DNA of 64,000 bases from Klebsormidium nitens (Eukaryota; Streptophyta; Klebsormidiophyceae; Klebsormidiales; Klebsormidiaceae). This document shows positions 25,686 through 36,423 of this stretch, piece after piece (position 1 is the stretch's first letter; the number at the start of each line of letters is the position of its first letter). Below the pieces are notes generated by a model. It made no database searches and had not been told where the DNA came from. It was given only the letters and a program-made list of their open reading frames with translations. The stretch is taken from positions 1 through 64,000 of the forward strand of contig DF237258.1 in NCBI GenBank assembly GCA_000708835.1, in the 5' to 3' direction. The position numbers and the translations under genes were made by a program.

Positions 25686-26670
25686 TGGTGGGAATATGTT
25701 TGGAGGTCATGGCAACTGTGTTTGGCTGCGAAGAGGCGTTCTAGACACCCTTCGCTCAAGGCATAGTCACACAGTCACATTGATCAAGGATTTACTCAGC
25801 TTTTGAAAGTTTTTTCCAAAAATATCGTGAAGGATGGATTGTGCGCCACATTGGGGCACAACACAGCCGCACAGAATGCTGGTTCTAATCACACTCAAAT
25901 TCGACCCATATTCGAAACTGGTCATTCTTTGACGCGAGGAGAAAACGTCGAAAAGCTCCATATGTTCTTCGGCTTCTGAGTCTCGAGAAAAAGGGCGATG
26001 AAATCATGCAACATTTCGAAAGTGAACGTTGATACATTGCATAAGGTTAAGGGCGCGCTCGAAACTCAAACATTGATCCACATGTATGCGGTGGAAGCTT
26101 ATGGTCCATGCATGCATGTGACTACAGCGTTTTGAAAAAAGAACATAAAGCAGCTTAGTCGAGAGTACATTTAGCGACTTATGTACTTGGAGCTTCTTTT
26201 GAAGGCCAGCCTGGCCTTCAGTGCTCATGCAGTGTTATAATAATCCGATGATCTATATGATTGGCGGTGCTTATGCCGTCCATCTATATTGCACCAATGA
26301 TGTACGCGCGGCCGGGCACGTCCATGTTAGAATTTTGTAAGACGTTCTATTTTGAGCGGACGTTTTGCATTGCAAGTCGAGTGGGCACGAGATAGAAATC
26401 GATCGTTTGAACGTGAGAAAGGGCGTATCTGACTTGTTCTTGGAATAGTACCATTCTTGCTATCTTGAGAATTGCAGGTGGTGAGAATGCTTCCCGGGCT
26501 GCGGGAAGCGGGGGGGCACGGGGGGGCGCAGCCCCCCCGTTTCTCAAGGCCAGAAGAGAAGGCGTGTGCTACGGAGGAACCAAGTCCGACTGACGTTGAA
26601 TAGCTGTCGAATGTGGCCCGTGCATTGAAGGTGAACGAAAAGGAGAACAGGCAAAAATAGGATGTTCGAT
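25686..26670. other. Intergenic region between aspartokinase and the tRNA gene
   Basis: No gene is seen. The last part carries a G-run hairpin at 26520-26538, listed separately. The minus-strand frame 26347-26547 runs through it and is not credible. Confidence 0.5.
26520..26538. repeat. G7/C7 hairpin upstream of the tRNA-Gly locus
   Basis: GGGGGGGC and GCCCCCCC form an 8-bp perfect stem around a 3-nt loop. A sister hairpin lies at 26828-26847, so the pair brackets the tRNA gene. Confidence 0.75.
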
Positions 26671-26769
26671 TGCACCGGCCGGGAATCGAACCCGGGTCTG
26701 TACCGAGCTCGCTTGCGTCGTGGTGACGCTAGTTGGCAGGGTACTATTCTACCACTAGACCACCGGTGC
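26671..26769 (-). tRNA. tRNA-Gly (anticodon GCC) with a 28-nt intron
   Basis: Read on the minus strand, the sequence begins GCACCGGTGG and ends CCGGTGCA, giving a 7-bp acceptor stem plus discriminator A. The D-arm has the B-box-like GGTCTAGTGGTAGAAT and the T-arm has GGTTCGATTCC. The anticodon stem GTACC/GGTAC closes a loop CTGCCAC with anticodon GCC. The loop is interrupted after A37 by 28 nt (26706-26733), the canonical nuclear tRNA intron position one base 3' of the anticodon. Removing it leaves 71 nt, the normal length of plant tRNA-Gly. The CCA tail is not encoded. In land plants only tRNA-Tyr and elongator tRNA-Met normally have introns; some green algae have many more. Confidence 0.93.
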
Positions 26770-26827
26770 TGGTTGGAGATGCGATAAAGGCAACTTGTAA
26801 AAACCTAAGGGTAACTCTAAGTGAGAC

Positions 26828-26847
26828 GGGGGGGCTGCCGCCCCCCC
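26828..26847. repeat. G7/C7 hairpin downstream of the tRNA-Gly locus
   Basis: GGGGGGGC and GCCCCCCC pair over 8 bp around TGCC. Adjacent bases (GAGACG here, CGTTTCTC at the partner 26520-26538) are loosely complementary, so the two sites look like inverted copies of one motif. Confidence 0.75.
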
Positions 26848-26923
26848 GCACCCAGCACCACCTTTCAGCATTGTACAGACGAGGAAGCCCTCAAAGGACC
26901 GCTTCAAAGGGCCTCTGTTCAGC

Positions 26924-29900
26924 ATGGAGTCCGTGGGAGTCGGCTACATGACACATTACTTGGGCTATGCTGAATTATCAGCTGCAGAGTGGAATGCACA
27001 GATCGATGCATTTGATGTGGAGGTGAGTTCCATTGAACGTGAGGAACACCAAGTCATACATGCAATGCTGTGTCCCGAGCCACACCTCCTGAGCTCGATC
27101 CCGGTCAAAACGGACCGGCGGAGACTTTTCGGTGGGCTTTCCTGTGGGCATCGCCGTTGTAGCTACAGTCTGGGAAGATTCTTCAATGGGTGCAAGATGT
27201 TGCTTTCACTAGAAACATGATGATGGGTGTATTCAAGATCACATCCCGCATCCACGTGAAGCTCACGACACAACACCACCCCTCCTTGAGTTGTCAATGA
27301 ATACAATCATAGTTGGGTCAATACTGGTCCTTTGGGCTGCCGGTCCTGGTGACTCTTTCTAGAGCAGCGCTTTTCTCTGCGCAGAAGCTGCCCAGGTCTC
27401 TTCTCAGAGAGATCAATGCAAGATAGTGGGCGCCCACAACGTGTAAGTGAAGGGGCTGGCACGGTGGTGGTGGTTGCGATGGTGGTGGTGATCACAATTG
27501 GGCAGGCGCCCACAACTACCCCACCCTTGTTACAAATTCAGGCAGAGCCATGATTCATCTGCCCTGCCCATGCGGGCAGTGGTTGAATGCGGTAGCAGCG
27601 TTCCACCAATGAAATTGCCCCTGCAAATCGAGCATCCAATCTGCCCCCACCTTGCCCCACCCATCACCTTTAGTGATTACTCCAACCGGCCCAAAATTTC
27701 TGCACCCTGCTGCCTTCCAGGGCCTGGCGGAGCAGCTGGAAGAGGCGGGCGCCTCCCACTTTCTCTTCACGCTGGGACAGAACAGCGGGCGCTATGCGGC
27801 CCCCAACGCCACCTACGACCGCATCGTGGGGCGCCAGCCCAGCGTCTTATCCAATCGCGATCTGATGAGCGACTTGTACGAGGCCCTGTCGCGGCGCGGC
27901 ATTGCGCTGCTGGCGTACCTGCCCAGCAAGTGCCCTGAGCAGGACCCCCTAGCGATGGAGAAATTCCGGTGGGAGGAGGATGCGCCCCTGAGGCGCCCCT
28001 TCCAGCAGCTGTGGGAGGCGGTTATCCGAGAGTGGTCGCTCCGGTGAGGGGGGGCGCTTATGGGCAGCCTGATTTGTTGATATTTGTTAGGATGTTGGAG
28101 TTGTCTTCTGAGTACGCATGTGGGCAAAGCTCATGTAGATAAGATCGACAAGCGTGGGTTCATGTGGATTACAGGTGTCCTCTCTTTGCCACCTAGGGCC
28201 CCATGTTGAAAAATCGAGCTGCCAGCTCTTTTGGGTCCTTGTTTTGAGATCAAGGAGCGTTAGGGTATGGAATGAATATCCATCTTAAAGGATATGAGTT
28301 GGCGCTAAAGCCCCTGCCATTGTTCCTGCATTTCTGTCAGTAACTGATCAGCAAGTGTAGTCTAGTAATTGGAAGTCACGCATCAGTTGGGGGAGTCGGA
28401 TGAACGGCTTTGAGTACAACAAGGTCTTCGTAGGCAGGCAGCGTCGACAAACCAAGCATTGCCGAGCAATGGCAGAACGCAGTGCATCCTTCCTTGACAT
28501 TCGACTTTTGAGAAAGGCTAGCAACTGACGATAATCAAAAGGAGTTCCGCCTCTCACTCATTCAAACTTAGGAACCCAGTTCGGTGACGCGAGGCCGGTT
28601 ACTTCGTGTTCTGTGCCTGAACGGGCCAGCTTCTCTCCGCCAGGTGGGGCTCCAAGGTGGTGGGCTGGTTCTTCGACGGCTGCTACAACACCGACATGTA
28701 CTCGTCTCCCGAGCCGCCCAACATGGCCAGCTTTGTCGCGGCCGCGCGGGCGGGGAACCCCAACGTGGTCCTCATGTTCAACAACGGGGCGGGGCCGGGC
28801 CAGTCGCTCAGCAGCTTTGAGGACCTGACGGCCGGGGAGATCTGGCAGCAGGCCAGGGTGAGAAGGCGTCGAGCTCCTCCTAGAGTTCGTTGATAGTCCG
28901 CTGTCATGACAATGAGAGTTCAGTCTGCAATATTAAGTTCAACTGTGGAGTATGGGCGCCGTCAGTTTTTTTGGAAGGTACTGCATCTCGAAACCATTCA
29001 CCTGATCCAAGTGCTTGGTTTTACAGACGGATCCTATATGAGAACCATCTGCTTCGAAAAGCGGATCCTGAATCCAAGCACAGCGTATCTATCATACTCT
29101 AGTTTCGTATGTAAGTTGGGCGGTCCATATGGCCTCAAGCAAAGACTCATTCTGAGCTGCCTGGACGTGAAAATTCACGGACGCAATTTTCTCTGCCCGT
29201 AGGTCCTCCCAGAGTGCTCTACCGACGGGCGGTGTCACAGCCGGTGCGCCATGAGCGGCCGCCCCACGGCCCCCCGCTGGCACCTCAACACGTACCTGGC
29301 GGGCAACTTCGGGGGCTTCGGAGTGCCGGACGCGCCCCGCTTCAGCGACCAATACGTGCAGGTGGGGCGGCCAGAATTGTCACCAAGCTGCTGCTAGAGT
29401 GAATTGTTGCGCACAGTTGACTCATCTCGTTCGCCTCTACTTTACAAAGATGCGAGGTGACTCCCACCTCACTCGAAGCTGAAAACCTGTCGTAATCTTG
29501 ATAGACCGTCTATGTCGGTGCGGACTCTATTTGAAGCTTCCCTCCTCCTACCAGTGCGCTGTGTATCAGTGACTGTCGCCCAGGCTCAGTGCATGTCCGC
29601 AGCCACGGCTGGCTGAAATTCTCTCTCGGCTGCCAGGCATACACGATGCGGGCAATGGAGCGCGGCGGAGCCATCACGTGGGACGTGCCGATCCGATTGC
29701 ACGGCACTGAGAACGGGCACATGAGCCGGGCGCTCATGCCGCAGGTCAGCCACCGCTTTATGTCTCTGGGCTCCGGTAATCTAGACACTGCTGCCAACAC
29801 CCTTTACACTGCCGATTATTTCGTTCGAGCTGCGACTGAAAAGAAGTCGTGCCGATACTAATCGGGATTTCTCAATAGCCGTTGTCTTAATACATGTTTA

Positions 29901-32900
29901 GAATCAAGTTTGGCAGCTGCGAGCCGCTAAAGCCCGTCAAGTTCTTCGCATCAGCTTTTTGGCACATGCCTTTGATTTGCAGTTGCGTCAGCTGAAGAAC
30001 GTGCTCCACCCAGACAGCGACCTCGCTTTCAAGCGGCCCGTGCTGGCGTCCTCCGGCCACGTGTCCGCGTCTTTCGGCAATGACGGGAGGGCCGACACGT
30101 GCTGGACAGCCGCCGCGGATGACGAAGACGCCTTCTGGCAGGTGAGGTCTCCCGGAAACGTCGAGGAGTCATACATACCCGACATTTGACGACTGACATC
30201 TCGAATTATGTGAAGCTTTATCCAAGCCCGGGACACTGGAGACCCGTCGGTTCGCGTCAGCCGATGAGCACCGACCCTAGCAGTCAATCCTTTCGTTGTG
30301 AGTGTACATTAGATCCAAATGGACCCCCTAAAGGACAGGCAAGCATGCGCCATTTGCCCTGCGCTTCGGCACAAGCACAGGTTATTGGGAGGGATCGTCG
30401 AGTGCGTCTTCCTCGTAATCATTCTGCCGCACTATCTACTTGAGTCCACCTTTCCGTGTTGGCGGAGCCATTGTTGCTACAGCACGTTGTCTTCGTCTAT
30501 CGAGTGTTCACCAAGAGCTTTTCAATAGACCGTGCCTTCCTTCTGGGAGCCTCAAAGCAGCTTCTCCGCTGGTCAGATCTTCGCTGATCTGGTGATTCGC
30601 CGCAGGTCGACCTGGGCATGCCGTACTTCATTACGTCTGTCGACGTCACCCTCCCTCCCGGCAGCCCTCGCAGCGGCTTCGAGGTGTGGGGATCCCCCGA
30701 CCCCGAGAGCCGCACCTTCACAATCCTCGGCCGCCAACCCGACGACCAGCCACTGCCCGGGGACACCTTCCCGGTCGCTCACCCTCCCGGCAATCCTTGG
30801 GGGCCGTTCCGCTACCTGCGCTTGGTTAAGAGCGGCCGGCAACCGGGGTCGCTTGGCGTGAGTGCTTTTAAAGTGAGGGGCCGGTGGGTTCCCCCGGTCA
30901 ACCTGGCGGTTGGGAAGCCGGCGGTGGCGTCCTCGGGGCAGTCTAGCGTGAGCCTGGGGAATGACGGCCACCGGGAAACGGCGTGGAGCTCCGATGCGGG
31001 GGACGGCAGCCCCTGGTGGCAGGTGGACCTGGGGCAGCCAGTCGAGGTGAGGTTAATCTCCGATTTCATCAAGGGTAAACGCTATGAGGGGTGACAGCAG
31101 CACGTAAAGCAGAAACCAGTGGTCTACACGCTCCGCACCCGTACCCACCCCAACCTCCAAGCCAATCCCATCCGTCCCAATTACCCTTCTTAGCCCTTAC
31201 CTTTCACAAACTATATCGAAGTGAGGTGAGGGACCGACGGTTCGCGAAGCATCACTCGCTCTGATTGCTCAATGTGGGCGATAAAAGTTGGTAAAAACGA
31301 GCCGTTGCAAGCATGCCACTCGATCGACTTGTGCAAATGTCGCAGAAATTCGATTCTCGAGAAGGAGCGGGCGGGCTGGTCTGCGAGCTGGTATGCCTGA
31401 CGATCCGTTCACCTCCTCGTGGACCACAAATGTGGTCCCTGGCCCGATTTTTCGTCCAACACGCACAAATATTGCTGATTCTGGCTGAAGAATTCTGCTC
31501 TTGGAACCATAGTCTGGGTCAGCAGCGAGGGCCTTTCTGCTGCGGCTGACCCTGCCGTTGCGCCGGTACCTGCAGATCTCCATATTGGAGTTTCTGCCCC
31601 CACTTGGCTCCCAAGACGAGCGCTTCCGGCGTGCCTTCGAGTTCCGGGCGTCCAACTCCGCGGACGGAACGGACGCAGTGGTGCTGGGCAGCCAGCCCGC
31701 GGACATGGTGTGTCCCCCGGACACGCTCTGGTCGTGCGGGCCCAGGGACGACAACGGCTACCGATACGTGCGCGTTGCAAAGACGGACGGCCAGCCGTTC
31801 GCGTTCCAGGAGGTGAAAGCAAACTCTCTTTGAGATTACACTTCGTCAGATCCTTGCTTTCTGAGGAAACGACCGATCAGCAGGAAGGAGGTACCTGTTG
31901 AAGGATGTTTCTTGCTTCCAATTGAGCTTTGCCTCTAGCGCAGCTCTGCTCGCAGCGTGCACACGAATCTCCCAGCCTGCTGCTGTAGCCGTGGTCGGGA
32001 AGCCGGCAGTGGCCCTTCGAGGAACCTACCTTTCATTCCTTGACTGATTGCTCCCCTCTCTCGCACTCATGATCGCACCGCATCTGGACGCCCTGCCGCA
32101 CTCTCAGTCTCAAAACAGTGACCAATGTACCGTTTATTGCTTGCATTGGGATTGGGGGGCACAAAGTGGAAAAACAAGACGCAAAATGAGAACGCAACAG
32201 CTTCTACTTTATGTCAGAATTGCCGCCATCTTCCTCTTCCTATTCTGAGAACAGTATCACTGGAGACTGTTACGCAGTCATTCTCTTTCACGCCCTGCGG
32301 TCGCCAAGCGCTCATCGCTCCTTCGTTCCTTCTCCCCAGCTGCGCGTGTACGGCTCCCCCGTGTCCTCGTACCGGAACGCGGTCCCCGGTCGTCCCGTGA
32401 GCGCGTCTTCCGTCTGGTCCGACGCTCTGAACGCGGACCAAGCGGCGGACGAGCTGCTGAACCACATGTGGAGCACGGCCGAAACGGACCCGCAACCATT
32501 TTGGCAGCTAGACCTGGGGGCGGCCCGCCGAGTGACGGCGGTGGAACTGGTGGCGCGCCAGGACGACTGCGACCAGCCGGACTGCAGGAGGTGCGAAATT
32601 TCAACGACGCTTTAATAGGCGATAAGCCATTCGTCTGATTAAGATCAAAGTTTACGTGCTCCGCACAGCCACCCTAAAACCCCATCTAACCCACCGTCCC
32701 GGCACCATTTTCTAATGTACACTACATTGGTGCGTACCACAGGAGCAAGAGTTGCGCTTTGCGAGGAGTCCGAGCGTTGGGAAGGTAACATCGTGTGCCG
32801 GCTAAAGTAATGATATTCGACGTTGGGCAGTGCGAGTCTAGACAAAGCCGAGATCTTATGGACCCTTTCTTGTACTTGGCATCAGAGCTGACGTCCCTGA

Positions 32901-35176
32901 GGGGTTGAGTTGGCAGTTTGAGGGGCTCTCACACCTCTCCATTGTCCAGAGCAAGGAAGGACGCTGGTGACGGATTGGCAACAACCTGGGTTCTGAAAGG
33001 ATTGTGTGACTGATGGAGTTACATGCAGCCGGCAGTAGTACCTTCCAACAACTTTTTCTTTTGCCAGGAATGCTATTGATCACACAAAGTGCTACACTAG
33101 TCAATGACACTTAGTGACACTTCTCCCTTCGCACTTGCAGAGACTTCGAGTTCCGCGGCTCTGACCAAGAAGACGGGTCCGCGTATACGGTCCTGGCCAG
33201 GCAGGGTGGCGAACCATTTCCACACAAGGTAAGAGTAGCATCGCTTCAGCATTCTGGCGGTCGTGTCTCACTGCTGACGCTTGCTTTGCCAGCTGCCTAG
33301 AACGTTCTGTACTTCCGTCAGAGCATCACTCTAGCTTGGAAACTTTCATTGGCGTCGTTTGCAATCGTCTCTATCTGGCCTTTTGTATGCTTACACGTCA
33401 GCGGCCGTAATGAGCAAGGTCGAAGCTTTGCTTTAGCTGACTCCACAACCTGTCTTCCAATCGCCATTTCACCTCAGTGTTTCAGCCCTGCCGTTGCTTC
33501 TTTCAACGTAGCCCGCTCGCAAGTTTTCCATCCTCGTTCAATCACCTCTTCATTGCCGCCTTTTCAGGGCACATGGGCCGCTCCGGTCTCTTGCATGCTT
33601 CTGTTCCGCTACATCCGCGTGGCCAAGGTGCACGGGAATTACTTCAACGCGTGCACCGTCCGAGTCATCACCGGCCCCCCCGCCAGCCCGGATCTGGCTC
33701 TCGGGAAGCCCGCCGTTGCATCGTCGCACTTTGATGAGTACACGGCAGCTGCCAATGGCAACGACGGAGACCTGGGCTCTATCTGGGCCTCTAACGCGGG
33801 AGACCCAGCACCGTGGTGGCAGGTGAGGCCGCTGGGTGCCTGAGAACCGGGATGGAAAGAAGGAGAGCGGGGCAAGCTGCTGCTACAAGCCGAATGTGCG
33901 ACTGAATAAGACGCCTGGTGGGCCGTTTGTTCACTGTTGTTGGCCCTCATTTGCGGTCTTTCATGACTGGAGTAGCGACGAGAAGCAGAAATAAGAAGTG
34001 CCCCGCCGCCCTGACAAATGGATGGACACCATGCTACCCAGGCAGAGCCAGTTTCAACGCTTGAAAACACAAAGCACATGTTTTGCGAACTGGCAGTCGG
34101 AACATTGACATGCAAGAGAGATGGAACGGTTAGAGAGAAAATCAAGAGTGATTAGGAAGAAAAGGGCCGAGAGAGGCAGCTCAGTAAAGGCACAATGGTT
34201 CAATGGTTTTTTCTTGCTCCCAGGTCGACCTCGGCCGTACGTGCCACGTCACCTCTGTGTCCCTCACCCCCCGGCAAGACGGCGACCAGGACTTCACCCG
34301 GCGCAACTTCGTGGTCGCCGGACTGGCCTCCCCCGACGACCCCAATCCCACCACTCTCGCCGAAGTCGGCGAGGATCCCTTTCCGTCCCTACACACGTGG
34401 AACGCCCCGGTGGTAAACCCCGGGCGGTTCCGCTACCTCAGAGTTTCCAAAACTGACGGCTCGCACTTTAACTTCGCGGCTTTTAGTGCACTTGGAACGG
34501 CAGGCCCGCCGGAAAACTTGGCCTTCGGGGCGCGCGCGAGCGCTTCGTCTGAGTTTAGTGACGGCACCCCTGCGTCAGCCGCGCTGGACGGGAGCGTTGC
34601 CACCCTTTGGGCGTCCGCTGCAGAGGACCCCGCGGGGCCGTGGTGGCAGGTACGTCAGCGGGTGCTCACGCTTACGTCATGCTTATGTTGGATGCGCGGG
34701 GAGGAACGAAGCACAATACTCTCAGTCTTAGGGACCTTCGTCTTGCTCTTCTCAATGTTTTCACCCTGTCCCGTCACCAGAGCAAGAAAACAGCCATAGT
34801 GTCGGGATCGAGTATGCAACCCCAACAGATCGCAAAAAGTGGCATTGTCCGAAGCTCAATTCCGTGACGAGCAGACTATTGTCCCCCGCAGGTGGACCTG
34901 GGCGGGCCGTGCCACGTAACGCGCATCGAGCTGACTGCGCGCCAGGATGAGGGCCAGGATCTAGCGCGCACCAACTTCGAAGTGCGCGGCTCCGATGTTG
35001 CAGACAACAGCGACTTCGCCGTGCTTGGTGGGCTAACGGGGCCGCCGTTTGAGGACAAGGGCACGTGGCAAAGCGTACTGGCGGACGGAACAAAGTGCCG
35101 GTACTTGAGAGTTGTCAAGTTGGACGGTGCGCACTTCAACTTTGTCCAGTTTCGAGCGTTTGGGTATAAGTTATGA
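26924..35176 (+). CDS. Fucosidase-like glycosidase with five tandem discoidin (F5/8 type C) modules, 13 exons
   Basis: Exons: 26924..27022, 27721..28043, 28644..28857, 29203..29361, 29637..29744, 29983..30141, 30606..31046, 31576..31812, 32340..32590, 33141..33228, 33568..33822, 34224..34649, 34892..35176; about 1014 residues. The first 300 residues resemble bacterial alpha-L-fucosidase-like (GH29-related) proteins: MTHYLGY, AEWNAQIDAFDVEGLAEQL, FLFTLGQNSGRY, LLAYLPSKCPEQDP, IREWSLRWGSKVVGWFFDGC and TAGEIWQQ. The Asp in WFFDG is the candidate nucleophile by analogy. Five carbohydrate-binding modules follow, each with N/DLALGKPAVASS-like starts, W-x-S, a WWQVDLG core and YLRVxKxDG ends. Introns split modules 1, 4 and 5 exactly at Q|VDLG in phase 0. 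Likely acts on cell-wall or extracellular polysaccharide (inference). The start is uncertain: the frame is open upstream and no signal peptide is seen, so a 5' exon may be missing. The substrate is unknown. Confidence 0.85.
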
Positions 35177-36423
35177 GCAGCAGTCGGGCTTTTGTGTCCA
35201 AGTTGCAGGGACCAAATGCGTTGTGCTCGACAACAGCGCCAAATTTTGCCATCACTTCGCGGAATCGTCATCGTGGGCTGCGACCAGTCATGTAAGATAT
35301 GATTTATTCTGGTAGGAATCAATGCCAATCTATGCACATAGTATCATTCAGCATGATTGGAGGCCAGGTGTTTAATGCCCAAGCAAGTGGATTTGATGGA
35401 AAGTGCTTGCTGAAAAGGGCACAAACGGTACGTATGTTCTGCAGAATGTTAACAATGGCACGTTGAAAAGGTTATCAAAAGACAGACAGCTTCGCGCGCA
35501 TGCATGCGCAGCGCTCATGCATGTGCCGGCGTGAAGAATTTACATGCATGTCTATGATCGACGGGTCAAGTTAGAAATGCTGCAGATCGATCCACGATCA
35601 GAGGCGTCCGGATGGCATAATTGCTTGTTCCTGTATGTGCTTTGGAATCTTGCGTTAATTTTGTATACTAGAGAGCTTCGGTCCGGCCTCAAGTTCATGC
35701 ATGTTGTCGTTATGCACATCTTCTTGCAGATGCATGATTGAGCAGCTGCAGCGAGTAGCTCTCAGTGCAATCACTAAAGCGTGACATGCCAGCCTCAACG
35801 TGGGGTGACTGATGGACAGATTGACTGATTATGAATAATGGATGACGCAAATCTGTACGATCGTCTACACACTGCGAGCTGGCGTTCAGTGATGCAAGCT
35901 GACCTCGCAGACTACCGTTCGTCAGGCCTGGGCCTTGGAGAAGAACGTGGCTACACCGCTGCAGCCTGAATCTGCTATACCACAAACCCGCGAGTGGCAG
36001 ATTGCATGCTGCCCGTCATGTCGCTGGACGGCCGCGGCAGAGATCACGCACAAGTCGTAAGGTTGCGCGTCGACCGAAAACCTACTTGGCTTCCAGTGTT
36101 AGCTTTGTTGTACCGACAGGTAGAAGGTACGGTACCCTTCCAGCCATATTACATCTCTGGTATGTACCTTGGCATACCACGTGGATCTGAAAAGCCATCC
36201 GATTGGCTGAGTAATCTGGAAAGCTTTTTGAGGCTTTTCGTTCGACGCGCACCCTAAGACTCAGGTCGCTGAAGCTTGGGGGCTATCAAGCCGACTGCTC
36301 CAGCAAGGCTCCACTGGGACGAGGGCATGCGCGCGCTTTGGCTACGTCGAGACCATAAAGCACGAGACCCGATCGGTCTTGAAAATCGCTCAAAGTGGGG
36401 TTACTTTAGTTGTGTTGCGCACG
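35177..36423. other. Intergenic region with CATG-rich alternating repeats
   Basis: No gene is supported. A purine-pyrimidine alternating patch (GCGCATGCATGCGC, then CATGCATG motifs) lies near 35495-35550. The 3' end is the promoter region of the F-box-like gene. Confidence 0.5.

Noticed and set aside
31125-32710. C-rich patches as coding Pro-rich repeats
   Set aside because: Both lie within introns whose borders are fixed by the discoidin reading frame.
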